The translations under genes and the position numbers were made by a program. The notes beneath the pieces are model-generated. The model saw only the letters and a list, made by a program, of their open reading frames with translations. It ran no database searches and was not told the DNA's origin. Of a DNA stretch of 64,000 bases, positions 46,484-59,094 are shown piece after piece. Origin of the DNA: Salvelinus alpinus (taxonomy: Eukaryota; Chordata; Actinopteri; Salmoniformes; Salmonidae); NCBI RefSeq assembly GCF_045679555.1, contig NC_092087.1:89509047-89573046 (forward strand), in the 5' to 3' direction. The stretch's first letter is position 1. Every line of letters begins with the position of its first letter.

Positions 46484-49400
46484 TTACTGGCCTTTGCTAG
46501 CACCATGCTGGGCCCTCATGAGTGCCAGCCACTCAGGGGGTGTGACGACAGGTACCTGGGATGGGTTGGGTTGAGTGGGCGGTGGAGTGGCCTTCCTGAG
46601 TGGAGGAACTGGTGGGAGATGGTCATCGAGGTCGGGCAAGGACATGGTGGGGTCATCCTCCAACTCAAGCTCTCCCAGGTCATCCTCCTCTACCTCTCCT
46701 CCCTCAAATAGATCAGGTGTCCCGTCTGGGACATCCGGGTCCTTACCGAGGTTGGACTCCAACCTCTGGTCACCATGGCTCTGGGAGAAGAGATACTTGA
46801 CCCCAATGAGTTCCCCTTAAACAAAGAGACAACAAAAAAAAGAGAGTTGTACATAAACAGAACTGTACATGTTTTAGTGTGTGTGTATAATTTAGAAATA
46901 CATACCAGTGTACTTTGCAGGCCTTGTGTGATCCTTCACAAGACTGCAGCCCAGGAGCTTCTGGCTCAGCTCATTGATGGCGTGCTGGGCTACACCATCA
47001 TAGCAGTGCAGGGTCTGCTTCTGTCCCCCCCCTCCGCTGCAGCTTCGGCACGGTCCTCATTCCACCGAACCAACCCTTCAAGGAGGTAGGCCTGAAAGTG
47101 CTCGGCAGACGCACTTGTTCCTATAAATGACGACAACAACAACAACAAGAAATAAGAACTCCTCACATGCACACAGTTGTTAACACACAACATGACGTAA
47201 CAACATGATCCAGTTTTACATTTAACATACCAGGAATGAAGCGGTTGAGGTGGCTCTCCTTGAGCTCACCTCGCTTGGCCTCCAGCAGGCGCTCCACATC
47301 CTCTGCACACCACACCAACATGCAGGAGGAGAGCCGCCGCAAAAAGAGAGCACACAGAGGATGGCTCTCTGTTGTCACTCCCCGAGCAAAACGACGTATG
47401 AGGTGCCCCACATCCAGCCGGACGATGAGTTCATCCCACTGGCTGAACATGGCTGCCGTCTTCCCCTTTCCCATCAGGGTGCAGCAGTCCCGGTTGACGT
47501 AGAGCAGCTTGGGAGGTGCCACTCCAGCTCTACTGTAGCGCTGCTGGAGGCCAGATGCCATGTCGAGCAGGCCCTCTCCTTCGCTGTCAGTGAGGACCGT
47601 AATGAGCACCTGGCCGTACTCATTGCCCACATTTGTGGCCCACGCTGCTGTCCCGTGTGCTGCCCCAGCTAGTTTCTTGGTCACCTGAGGGGAGTCAAAC
47701 AAACACAGACAGACAAGACAGACAAACACACAGTGAGTGGACACAAAGTTTCACAATACATTTATTAAGTCATAAAATAAGTCATAATAAATTATTATTC
47801 ATTTGATTGTCTCTAACTAACTAGTATTATTTCTGGTCAAAACATCTTAAATCACCTTCTTGGTTGAATCCATCTTCAGGATGGACCCAAAGATGGAGGT
47901 GACTCTGGCCTTGAAGTCCTCCAGCTGGAACAGAACGTCGTAGCCGTGGACAGTCAGCAGCCACTGGGCTGAGGGCACATCCAAAAAGGGAGGAGGAGGT
48001 GTTACCCTCAGTGGTGCGGCACCTGGGACAACAAAGTGGTCACAGACGGACAGGTAGTACAGGGTCCGACTCATCCAGGTCAGGCTGTGCTGCTCCCTCA
48101 GCTGGTTGTACAGCCTGGTTGCACTGTTCCCCAGTGTCCTCTCTCTCATCAGCCTGACCACCTTCAGGTCACATGACAGCCTAATACACAGAGACAATTG
48201 GGGGGGAAAAGGAGGAGAAGAGGGTGAGGAGTGTGTGGAGGGGGGATCTAGAAACACTTTGATAAGGGAAGGAGGGGCTTGGGAAAGGGTGACTTTGAAA
48301 CACTTTGCTTTGTTTGGGCAGTTCCTGATAAGAGATCACATTCAGATCAAAGAGCTCATTAACATTTTAATGGGGCTTTGAAAAATCAAAACCTTAGTGT
48401 TGACAAGAACTTACTGACCGCCTCTTTTTCTCACCATGATGCTTTTTTCTGTTTTTCCTCAAAGTGAACAAGAGCTGTGATTTTCAGAGGTGTGAATTAC
48501 TAACCTGTAAGTCAAGATGGCTGGGAAAATGGAGCGATGACTTGCGTCCAGCTGGTCCAAGATATCCAGCGACCATCCTGCTAGCTTCTTCTTACAGAGG
48601 CGGCACTCCAGGTACTCTGTCCCCATATAATACCAGCCGTCCATGTCAAGCACCCTCCGGACTGTCTTGTACACCCCACAGCCTGTGAGCTTCTGACGCT
48701 TGCACCGTGGCTGGGTGCACACAAACTTAAAGGCCCACATGCGGTAGGGCATCCAGAGGCAGAATGGCCGGAGGAAGTAGGCGGAGGGAGAAGCTGGAGG
48801 CTGATGGCTGATGTTAGGAGGCAGAGGAGGGAAGTACCACAGCTCAAGCTGGCTTTTCAGGACACATTTGAGCTGCTTGTTCCTGATGAAAATGGCCCGA
48901 CTGACCCACTCTTGCTGCTCCTTTGGGAGGGTCTGCTTCCATCCCTCAGGGAGAAGCACCTGCAACAGAGCAGAGAATCAATACATTTCTTTTCCATCCC
49001 CACACAACCAAAAGTGAAATGAAATAGCCAAGTCATAGTTGAGGTGAGACGTTTACCTGAGCGTCAGCAGCAGGCTGTAGTGGTCCAGCTGTTGGCTGGG
49101 AGGCTGACTGGAGCTGAGGAGGGGCAGTAGGAGCTAGCACAGCAGGGGGCGCGGTGGGAGTGGGAGCAGTGGGAACTGCTACAGGAGCACAGGAGTTAGT
49201 CTCACAAAATATTTCAGAGAAATAAGTGAAATAATTAAATTAGAATAGAGCTTCAGCTTCAAATCATGTTAACAGCCTGTTGACAGCCGTGGTTAAGTTT
49301 TGATCAGTGTTATCAGTGGTAGAGGTTAGGAATCTAGGTTAAACACAATCTACATTTAAAAGATACAAACGACAGATGTATAGTGGGTAGACATCTACAA

Positions 49401-50485
49401 GCAAGGAATAGGCAAAGCAAAGTGATGCAGACTGAAATACAGGTTGGAATGGTGACAAGACAAGCTTCAGTAAACAATTCATTCCACAAAAAAGATGAAG
49501 GATTTTTCTATGGCAAGCAAAATGGATGCAAAAATGAGAAATTCTACAATGATTTCTAAGCCCAGCTAGGAGGTGTTTTAACAATTTGACCACTTACCTT
49601 ACCACTTTAAAGTGTATCCTGTTAATGCTAACAACAACAGATAGTTATTAGGGGAAAGGTCATTTCAAATGTATATTCTTCTCAACAGAAATAAACAATA
49701 AAGTGCCATAACATAGAGTACCTTGGTCAAAACCCATGCAGATAGACAGCAACTCCTGATCCGATGGCTCGGCAGCTAAGAAACACAGACAAACATAATG
49801 ACACAGTTATATTGTCAATTGCTACACTGTTTGATTTACTGTTTGATTGACTTAGATGACGACAAAATATATATTTACATGGATTAGGAGGCGCTACAGC
49901 TGTTGCTGTGTCCTCCTGGTTAGGTCGGGGGTGCAAGGTCCTGTCCCGTACACTGCGTTCCTCCACTGCCTTCTGGACCTCAGGAAACAGGTTGGTATAC
50001 CTGTCCGGATGGTTGGGAAAATTGTATAAATTGTATTGTGATTCTGACTGATTTCATGTTTTTGTAATTTTATAAGAAATTACAACTATTTAAGGAAAAG
50101 AGTACCAGTCAAACCGGTCCTTGTTGGCCATTTCAGAAGACGTGTTTGTGTCCCCCATCTCCCTCTCTTGCTGGTGAGAAGCCAAGACCATGACGGCATA
50201 GCCGACATCGTGGCTTAGCAGCCACTTGAAGGTTTGACCCCGGTATTTGCCAAACTGGATGGCACTCTCACTGTCCACCAGTCGTCTATCATCCGGGTCA
50301 CCCCCTCTGGCTACCACACAAGCCTTTGCCTTCGCCTTCACTTGTCTTGGCTTCAGCACCCGGACTACACCTGTACACTCTTCCTCCTGGATGGTCCTGG
50401 CAACCCTGGCAGCCTCTTCAGATGCCCTCAGGGTGAGGGCACCAGAGGGCTCCAAGCGGAAAGCAGGGGTGTGAAGATAATCCAT
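46484..50485 (-). pseudogene. alpha-C: shortened alpha with one frameshift
   Basis: Exons: 50106-50485, 49879-50000, 49722-49775, 49057-49178, 48505-48959, 47856-48180, 47231-47684, 46906-47120 and 46484-46815. The core exon is 454 bp rather than 799 because of an in-frame 345-bp deletion that joins RGELK to ESHLNRF. The 46906-47120 exon is 215 bp, one base short in the G-run, so the frame shifts and ends early. The start is the second Met (MDYLHTP), because the first ATG of alpha-A is ATT here. Otherwise it is almost identical to alpha-D. Confidence 0.85.
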
Positions 50486-50588
50486 TCTTCCTTTAATTAA
50501 GAGAGGTTATTCACACACATACACACACGTTGTTATTTGTTGACAGCAATACACAGTGGAGAACATAGCTACCCTGTTTACAGAAAAG

Positions 50589-50694
50589 CCCATACAGCGT
50601 TAAATGTCAATTTCATTCTACATATAACGGTAGCTAGCTGGTCCATACAGCGTTAAATGTCCATTTCATTCCACATATAAAGTTAGCTAGCTGG
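50589..50694. repeat. 53-bp tandem repeat upstream of alpha-C (2 copies)
   Basis: Two copies instead of four. The same two copies recur at 58989-59094. Confidence 0.85.
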
Positions 50695-51177
50695 CAAGTG
50701 TGCGTTGTAGTACACTAAGTTAACACTGCACGTTAACTACATTGGCTAAATATATAACGTTAACTAGTAGGCCAGCTAACTATCAATTATTACCGCCCTT
50801 TATTACACATCATTAGCTAGCGACAGGACTTGGACTCGTTTTCAAGAAAACCGACTGAAACTCACATTAATTCACCTAAATACACAACTGTGTTCTGAAA
50901 TCCGACATGAAATATAGCTAACGTTACCTTTACGAACACGACGGAAAACTCACATTAATTCATCAAAATATCAAAATGTTTCATGAAATACGTGATGACA
51001 ACTAAATCACCGACTGAAACTCACCTTAATTCACCGAAATACACAAATGTGTAACGAAATCCGCGATGAAATAGAGCTAACGTTAACTTTACAACTATCT
51101 TTCTCACAACTACTTCAGAATGGTGGAGAACTAACTGCACAGAATGTCTCCGTGGATTTTGGGGGAGGCGGGACATG
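50695..51177 (-). promoter_or_regulatory. Putative alpha-C upstream region
   Basis: Matches the alpha upstream regions of the other units and includes the GGGGGAGGCGGGACATG box, where similarity to the other units stops. Confidence 0.35.
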
Positions 51178-51380
51178 GAATGACAGATAAGAATCCCGTT
51201 GGTGGCGTAATTTGCAACTTGACAAATCATTCTCTGCATCCAAAAATGAAACGACGTTAACTAGCCAATCCGTCTCTGCAAACAATATTGCAACAATTGC
51301 AACTACCCAATGAGGTTAGCAAAAGATTGAAACAAATAAGAAACAGATAGCGCAGAAGATTCCCTGGCTCTGCCAAGGCA
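51178..51380. other. 203-bp unique sequence at the duplication junction
   Basis: Found once in the window. It separates the end of the alpha-C upstream region from a beta exon cut inside its coding part (CGGCCCAAGAG lost). It contains CCAAT-like motifs in both orientations (AGCCAATCC near 51262, CCCAATGAGG near 51308). Either filler DNA or a remnant of a sequence absent elsewhere. Confidence 0.6.
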
Positions 51381-52270
51381 GGCCGGGTGTTACTGGCGGG
51401 GGTGGTGCTGGCTGCGGCGGGCCTGGCCACAGCAGCTACCCCCTCCAGGTCTCTGCGCTGAATGTAGTCAATCAAGGCGGCCATCGCACTCCCAGGATAA
51501 CGGGGTGTCTGCGTCCTCAAGCTCCTGACATATCTGTGAGACACAGCAGAGGGAACATTTCAGATGTAAAATGTTGCATAAAACACACTGAGATGAACAG
51601 AGAAAACACAAAAGACGTACGCCCGTTACTTTATCCTGTCCGCACCCGTAGCCTCATACAGGTTCTGCAGCGTGTCCCACTTGTACTTCCCGATGCCAAC
51701 AAGGGCCTTGCCCTCCTGGCCTGAAATCAGCACGGGAACCAATTAACTGTCAGAGCAAAAGAGTTACATCTTACATACAATGAGGAGAATTAAACAAACT
51801 CACCTGGCTGGGAGGACAGGACTTTAGCTTCCTCGTGCGCCCGGTTTAACCTGACCATCTCAGCGAAGGCCGGATCGGCGCACGAGTAGCGAGGCAAGGC
51901 ATCCTTGTTTGCCCATCAGGGGATGCTGGGAAACGCTGCGCTCTCGCTCCCTCTCCTTTTGATGCACTGTTACCACGTACACCATGTAGCCCACGTCGTT
52001 CTCCATCATCCACTTGAATGTCTGACCCCGGTACTTGCCGAACTGAACCGTGCACCGGCTCAGGACGACCATCTCTGCACCGGGGTCACCTCCCTCGGAG
52101 ACGACGCGGGCTCGAGCCTCTGCCTCCACTTCCTCCCACTTCTTAGTCCTCACAGGAGGGCCCTGAGCACCCGAGGCAGGGGGGCCGTCAGCAGCCACTC
52201 TTACTGCCTGGGGTGTGGCCTTGAGGACCAACTCCTGTGAGGGCATGGAACGGAACCTTGGATTTTCCAT
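51381..52270 (-). pseudogene. beta 5' fragment between alpha-C and alpha-D
   Basis: Contains beta exon 1 (51804-52270), exon 2 (51630-51720) and most of exon 3 (51381-51533), ending at NTRP where the unique 203 bp begins. It is nearly identical to 42989-43878 and has the same extra G frameshift. All downstream beta exons, the minisatellite and the L2 fragment are missing here. Confidence 0.8.
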
Positions 52271-54878
52271 CTTAGGAGGCAAGAAAAAAAACTATTATCA
52301 TGACTGATGAGTGCAGTGACAAGTCACAGCATAACCATATTAGATACATATAAAGGAACTTACGTTTGCTTGATATGTCTGCTAGGAGGAGGACAGCAGT
52401 GGGGGGTTATGGGTAGGGTGATTATTATTTCCTATGCAGTTAAATTCAGGTTACATAAAAAGACACGTTTGCCCCCAATGACCATCAGGCTGTCACATAT
52501 CATACAATTCATTCAACTACATACACTTCAAACGCATGCCATCAAAAAACAAAAGAAAATAGACAATTAAATAGGATAGAATTCCAACTTTGAGTTTATA
52601 TAGATGTTAGCTAAGGTTTTACAGGATTGTCAGTGGTCAAATAAACTTTGGGAGTTTTGTACACCTACAGTAGCTAGCGATATACGAACGTTGTTAAATT
52701 ACACATTTTGGGTAGCCCCTGTAGTCAAACAAGTCGGTTGGCTAGAGGGGTTATTGTCATATTTCATCACATTTAGTATTCATTCTTGCAAATTAAGCAC
52801 AATTACCTCATATACTCACCGAGTGGCATCATGGCTGACAGAAAAATAATTTATAGCCAATGCTAACTTGCCTGTGCAGCAGCAAGCTACAGTAGCTAGC
52901 GATCTACGAACGTTGTTAAATTACACAATTTGGGTAGCCCCTGTAGTCAAACAAGTCAGTTGACTAGACGTGTTATTGTCATATTTCATCACATTTATAG
53001 TCGTCGATGTTAAATTCGTTGCAAATTAAGCAAAATTACCTCAGATACTCACCGAGTAGCATCGATGGCTGACAGCAAAATATTTTGTGATGAAGTGATG
53101 TTAGGAAAATTTAAGAGGAAGATGATTGGCTTAAAAACTTTTGGAACAAGCTAGGCTCTTCATAGGTGGATTTTTGCTCTCTTTCTCCAATTTGGAACAA
53201 ACTGAAGCATCTGATTGGAGGAGAGGACTAATGGAACAATATGGGTATTTGGAACATTTGGAACAGATAAAAATTTGCAAATTGCCCAAGGATATTGCCC
53301 ATTCTTCTCTGTCGAAGGAGGAGGGGGAAATGGGGGGTTTTGCTGGGTGAGAGGAGGAGTTGACAGGGGACGTGTCAACAATGCATATTAAGTAGTCATG
53401 TGCTTTGAGCACCAGGTCAAAACAGTGATGACAGACACAGAAGCCCAGTCTAGGAGTTTTAATGATGAACCAGAGTATACATAGGGAAACAGGATACAAT
53501 GGAAGATAATTATTGCAATGTAAATCCAATGAACATTAAACAAACGTCAGCAATCTATACACACAAAATAATACACCATAGTTCACGAGTTGGAACATCG
53601 GCTAACCCTCGGCTGCCCCTCGACGAGACGGATCATCACTGTGTATTGATAGGGAATAGGGTGGAATGAGATTTGACGGAACCTCAGGACTCCTAAGAAG
53701 ACAACATAGGGCCCTAGAAGAGAGGAGGGTACATGGGGTCCAGAGTCAACCATACTTTATAAGTTTGCATCCCATATGGCACCCCATTCCCTACACTACT
53801 TTTGACCAGACCCCATAGTAGCCTACTTTCTAGGTATCCCCAAGATGAGTCAGTCAAGGATGTATCCCAAATCACACCCTATTCCTTATATAGTGCTCTA
53901 CTTTGGACCCTATGGGCAAAACGAGTACACTAAATACAGAATAGGGTGCCATTTTGGATGCAAACAAGTTGTAATTTGGGTGCACTACACAGGAAAACAA
54001 ACAAGCTGTAATTTTGGTTTGCTCTACACAGGAAAACAAGCTGTAATTTGGGTGGACTACACAGGAAAACAAGATGTTATTTGGGTACACTACACAGGAA
54101 AACAAACAGGCTGTAATTTTGGTTTGCTCTACACAGGAAAACAAGCTGTAATTTGATTCGTAGGGCTGAAGCGATATAACCCAGCATACGTTGCAACTCT
54201 CTGAGGCAGAGGCAGAGGCCTCAGAAAGTTGCAACCTCTTTCTCTTGCAAGAACAAGAGTAAAAGAGGGGAGGGAGAGAAAAAGGGGAGAGGGAGAGAAA
54301 AAGGGGAGAGGGAGAGAAAAAGGGGAGGGAGACAAAAAGGGGAGGGAGAGAGAAAAAAATGACAGAAAAGGGGGAGGGAGAGAAAAAATTAGAGAAAGAA
54401 AAAGGGGGAGGGCGAAAGAGAAAAAGAGCGAAAGGGGGAGAGAAGGTGTGCAGCAATCAATCAGAGATAAGTGGGCGTCACTGGGGGGGTTTGACTCCCT
54501 GCTGTCACCTGTAGTATCTGCTGGTCATCTCAAATCTCTGAGTAGAACTTGACTGTATTATTGTTTTTTTGTGTGTTACAACTCTGTAAACAGTGTGTTT
54601 ATTGACTATGACTATGAGTGTATGACAATAAATCAAAATGAATTTCAAAGGAGAAAAAGTGCTTGCATTCAATTATTATTTATTTCACAGGGAATGTCAC
54701 ATGTGAAACAACCCAGCATAATGTCCCCTACAACTACTGTACAAGTTAAGATGATTTGAAATGAGCTAAATGTACAAGAGATTAACAATGACTGTCGTAA
54801 AAAATAAATAAACAACAAAGAAGATATGTACAAAAACTACTTTACAATTGACACACCAATCAGTCAGTCAGTCAGAGT
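52271..54878. other. beta upstream and spacer (unit D side)
   Basis: Near-identical copy of 43879-46483, with the duplicated first exon, MITE-like element, 33-bp repeat, polypurine tract and alpha-D 3' flank. It differs by scattered single bases and a 3-bp GGA insertion near 53320. Confidence 0.5.
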
Positions 54879-57800
54879 TTACTGGCCTTTGCTAGCACCA
54901 TGCTGGGCCCTCATGAGTGCCAGCCACTCAGGGGGTGTGACGACAGGTACCTGGGATGGGTTGGGTTGAGTGGGCGGTGGAGTGGCCTTCCTGAGTGGAG
55001 GAACTGGTGGGAGATGGTCATCGAGGTCGGGCAAGGACATGGTGGGGTCATCCTCCAACTCAAGCTCTCCCAGGTCATCCTCCTCTACCTCTCCTCCCTC
55101 AAATAGATCAGGTGTCCCGTCTGGGACATCCGGGTCCTTACCGAGGTTGGACTCCAACCTCTGGTCACCATGGGTCTGGGAGAAGAGATACTCGACCCCA
55201 ATGAGTTCCCCTTCAACAGAGAGACAACAAAAAAAAAAGAGTTGTACATAAACAGAACTGTACATGTTTTAGTGTGTGTGTATAATTTATAATTTAGAAA
55301 TACATACCAGTGTACTTTGCAGGCCTTGTGTGATCCTTCACAAGACTGCAGCCCAGGAGCTTCTGGCTCAGCTCATTGATGGCGTGCTGGGCTACACCAT
55401 CATAGCAGTGCAGGGTCTGCTTCTGTCCCCCCCCCTCCGCTGCAGCTTCGGCACGGTCCTCATTCCACCGAACCAACCCTTCAAGGAGGTAGGCCTGAAA
55501 GTGCTCGGCAGACGCACTTGTTCCTATAAATGACGACAACAACAACAAGAAATAAGAACTCCTCACATGCACACAGTTGTTAACACACAACATGACGTAA
55601 CAACATGATCCAGTTTTACATTTAACATACCAGGAATGAAGCGGTTGAGGTGGCTCTCCTTGAGCTCACCTCGCTTGGCCTCCAGCAGGCGCTCCACATC
55701 CTCTGCACACCACACCAACATGCAGGAGGAGAGCCGCCGCAAAAAGAGAGCACACAGAGGATGGCTCTCTGTTGTCACTCCCCGAGCAAAACGACGTATG
55801 AGGTGCCCCACATCCAGCCGGACGATGAGTTCATCCCACTGGCTGAACATGGCTGCCGTCTTCCCCTTTCCCATCAGGGTGCAGCAGTCCCGGTTGACGT
55901 AGAGCAGCTTGGGAGGTGCCACTCCAGCTCTACTGTAGCGCTGCTGGAGGCCAGATGCCATGTCGAGCAGGCCCTCTCCTTCGCTGTCAGTGAGGACCGT
56001 AATGAGCACCTGGCCGTACTCATTGCCCACATTTGTGGCCCACGCTGCTGTCCCGTGTGCTGCCCCAGCTAGTTTCTTGGTCACCTGAGGGGAGTCAAAC
56101 AAACACAGACAGACAAGACAGACAAACACACAGTGAGTGGACACAAAGTTTCACAATACATTTATTAAGTCATAAAATAAGTCATAATAAATTATTATTC
56201 ATTTGATTGTCTCTAACTAACTAGTATTATTTCTGGTCAAAACATCTTAAATCACCTTCTTGGTTGAATCCATCTTCAGGATGGACCCAAAGATGGAGGT
56301 GACTCTGGCCTTGAAGTCCTCCAGCTGGAACAGAACGTCGTAGCCGTGGACAGTCAGCAGCCACTGGGCTGAGGGCACATCCAAAAAGGGAGGAGGAGGT
56401 GTTACCCTCAGTGGTGCGGCACCTGGGACAACAAAGTGGTCACAGACGGACAGGTAGTACAGGGTCCGACTCATCCAGGTCAGGCTGTGCTGCTCCCTCA
56501 GCTGGTTGTACAGCCTGGTTGCACTGTTCCCCAGTGTCCTCTCTCTCATCAGCCTGACCACCTTCAGGTCACATGACAGCCTAATACACAGAGACAATTG
56601 GGGGGGAAAAGGAGGAGAAGAGGGTGAGGAGTGTGTGGAGGGGGGATCTAGAAACACTTTGATAAGGGAAGGAGGGGCTTGGGAAAGGGTGACTTTGAAA
56701 CACTTTGCTTTGTTTGGGCAGTTCCTGATAAGAGATCACATTCAGATCAAAGAGCTCATTAACATTTTAATGGGGCTTTGAAAAATCAAAACCTTAGTGT
56801 TGACAAGAACTTACTGACCGCCTCTTTTTCTCACCATGATGCTTTTTTCTGTTTTTCCTCAAAGTGAACAAGAGCTGTGATTTTCAGAGGTGTGAATTAC
56901 TAACCTGTAAGTCAAGATGGCTGGGAAAATGGAGCGATGACTTGCGTCCAGCTGGTCCAAGATATCCAGCGACCATCCTGCTAGCTTCTTCTTACAGAGG
57001 CGGCACTCCAGGTACTCTGTCCCCATATAATACCAGCCGTCCATGTCAAGCACCCTCCGGACTGTCTTGTACACCCCACAGCCTGTGAGCTTCTGACGCT
57101 TGCACCGTGGCTGGGTGCACACAAACTTAAAGGCCCACATGCGGTAGGGCATCCAGAGGCAGAATGGCCGGAGGAAGTAGGCGGAGGGAGAAGCTGGAGG
57201 CTGATGGCTGATGTTAGGAGGCAGAGGAGGGAAGTACCACAGCTCAAGCTGGCTTTTCAGGACACATTTGAGCTGCTTGTTCCTGATGAAAATGGCCCGA
57301 CTGACCCACTCTTGCTGCTCCTTTGGGAGGGTCTGCTTCCATCCCTCAGGGAGAAGCACCTGCAACAGAGCAGAGAATCAATACATTTCTTTTCCATCCC
57401 CACACAACCAAAAGTGAAATGAAATAGCCAAGTCATAGTTGAGGTGAGACGTTTACCTGAGCGTCAGCAGCAGGCTGTAGTGGTCCAGCTGTTGGCTGGG
57501 AGGCTGACTGGAGCTGAGGAGGGGCAGTAGGAGCTAGCACAGCAGGGGGCGCGGTGGGAGTGGGAGCAGTGGGAACTGCTACAGGAGCACAGGAGTTAGT
57601 CTCACAAAATATTTCAGAGAAATAAGTGAAATAATTAAATTAGAATAGAGCTTCAGCTTCAAATCATGTTAACAGCCTGTTGACAGCCGTGGTTAAGTTT
57701 TGATCAGTGTTATCAGTGGTAGAGGTTAGGAATCTAGGTTAAACACAATCTACATTTAAAAGATACAAACGACAGATGTATAGTGGGTAGACATCTACAA

Positions 57801-58885
57801 GCAAGGAATAGGCAAAGCAAAGTGATGCAGACTGAAATACAGGTTGGAATGGTGACAAGACAAGCTTCAGTAAACAATTCATTCCACAAAAAAGATGAAG
57901 GATTTTTCTATGGCAAGCAAAATGGATGCAAAAATGAGAAATTCTACAATGATTTCTAAGCCCAGCTAGGAGGTGTTTTAACAATTTGACCACTTACCTT
58001 ACCACTTTAAAGTGTATCCTGTTAATGCTAACAACAACAGATAGTTATTAGGGGAAAGGTCATTTCAAATGTATATTCTTCTCAACAGAAATAAACAATA
58101 AAGTGCCATAACATAGAGTACCTTGGTCAAAACCCATGCAGATAGACAGCAACTCCTGATCCGATGGCTCGGCAGCTAAGAAACACAGACAAACATAATG
58201 ACACAGTTATATTGTCAATTGCTACACTGTTTGATTTACTGTTTGATTGACTTAGATGACGACAAAATATATATTTACATGGATTAGGAGGCGCTACAGC
58301 TGTTGCTGTGTCCTCCTGGTTAGGTCGGGGGTGCAAGGTCCTGTCCCGTACACTGCGTTCCTCCACTGCCTTCTGGACCTCAGGAAACAGGTTGGTATAC
58401 CTGTCCGGATGGTTGGGAAAATTGTATAAATTGTATTGTGATTCTGACTGATTTCATGTTTTTGTAATTTTATAAGAAATTACAACTATTTAAGGAAAAG
58501 AGTACCAGTCAAACCGGTCCTTGTTGGCCATTTCAGAAGACGTGTTTGTGTCCCCCATCTCCCTCTCTTGCTGGTGAGAAGCCAAGACCATGACGGCATA
58601 GCCGACATCGTGGCTTAGCAGCCACTTGAAGGTTTGACCCCGGTATTTGCCAAACTGGATGGCACTCTCACTGTCCACCAGTCGTCTATCATCCGGGTCA
58701 CCCCCTCTGGCTACCACACAAGCCTTTGCCTTCGCCTTCACTTGTCTTGGCTTCAGCACCCGGACTACACCTGTACACTCTTCCTCCTGGATGGTCCTGG
58801 CAACCCTGGCAGCCTCTTCAGATGCCCTCAGGGTGAGGGCACCAGAGGGCTCCAAGCGGAAAGCAGGGGTGTGAAGATAATCCAT
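54879..58885 (-). CDS. alpha-D: open 9-exon shortened alpha (819 aa)
   Basis: Exons: 58506-58885, 58279-58400, 58122-58175, 57457-57578, 56905-57359, 56256-56580, 55631-56084, 55308-55523 and 54879-55210. The total is 2,460 bp, in frame throughout, with GT-AG introns. It keeps the FGKYRG module, the Cys-rich DUF6729-like module, and the regions of Asp486 and Asp556 of alpha-A. It lacks 115 residues of the core: RGELK joins ESHLNRF, so a Glu-Ser-His-Leu-Asn-Arg motif survives close to the position of the proposed catalytic Glu. It also lacks the C-terminal Cys/His cluster, replaced by EWLALMRAQHGASKGQ and a stop. If expressed it would more likely be a DNA-binding or regulatory protein than an active enzyme; that is inference. 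Confidence 0.8.
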
Positions 58886-58988
58886 TCTTCCTTTAATTAA
58901 GAGAGGTTATTCACACACATACACACACGTTGTTATTTGTTGACAGCAATACACAGTGGAGAACATAGCTACCCTGTTTACAGAAAAG

Positions 58989-59094
58989 CCCATACAGCGT
59001 TAAATGTCAATTTCATTCTACATATAACGGTAGCTAGCTGGTCCATACAGCGTTAAATGTCCATTTCATTCCACATATAAAGTTAGCTAGCTGG
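58989..59094. repeat. 53-bp tandem repeat upstream of alpha-D (2 copies)
   Basis: Identical arrangement to 50589-50694. Confidence 0.85.
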
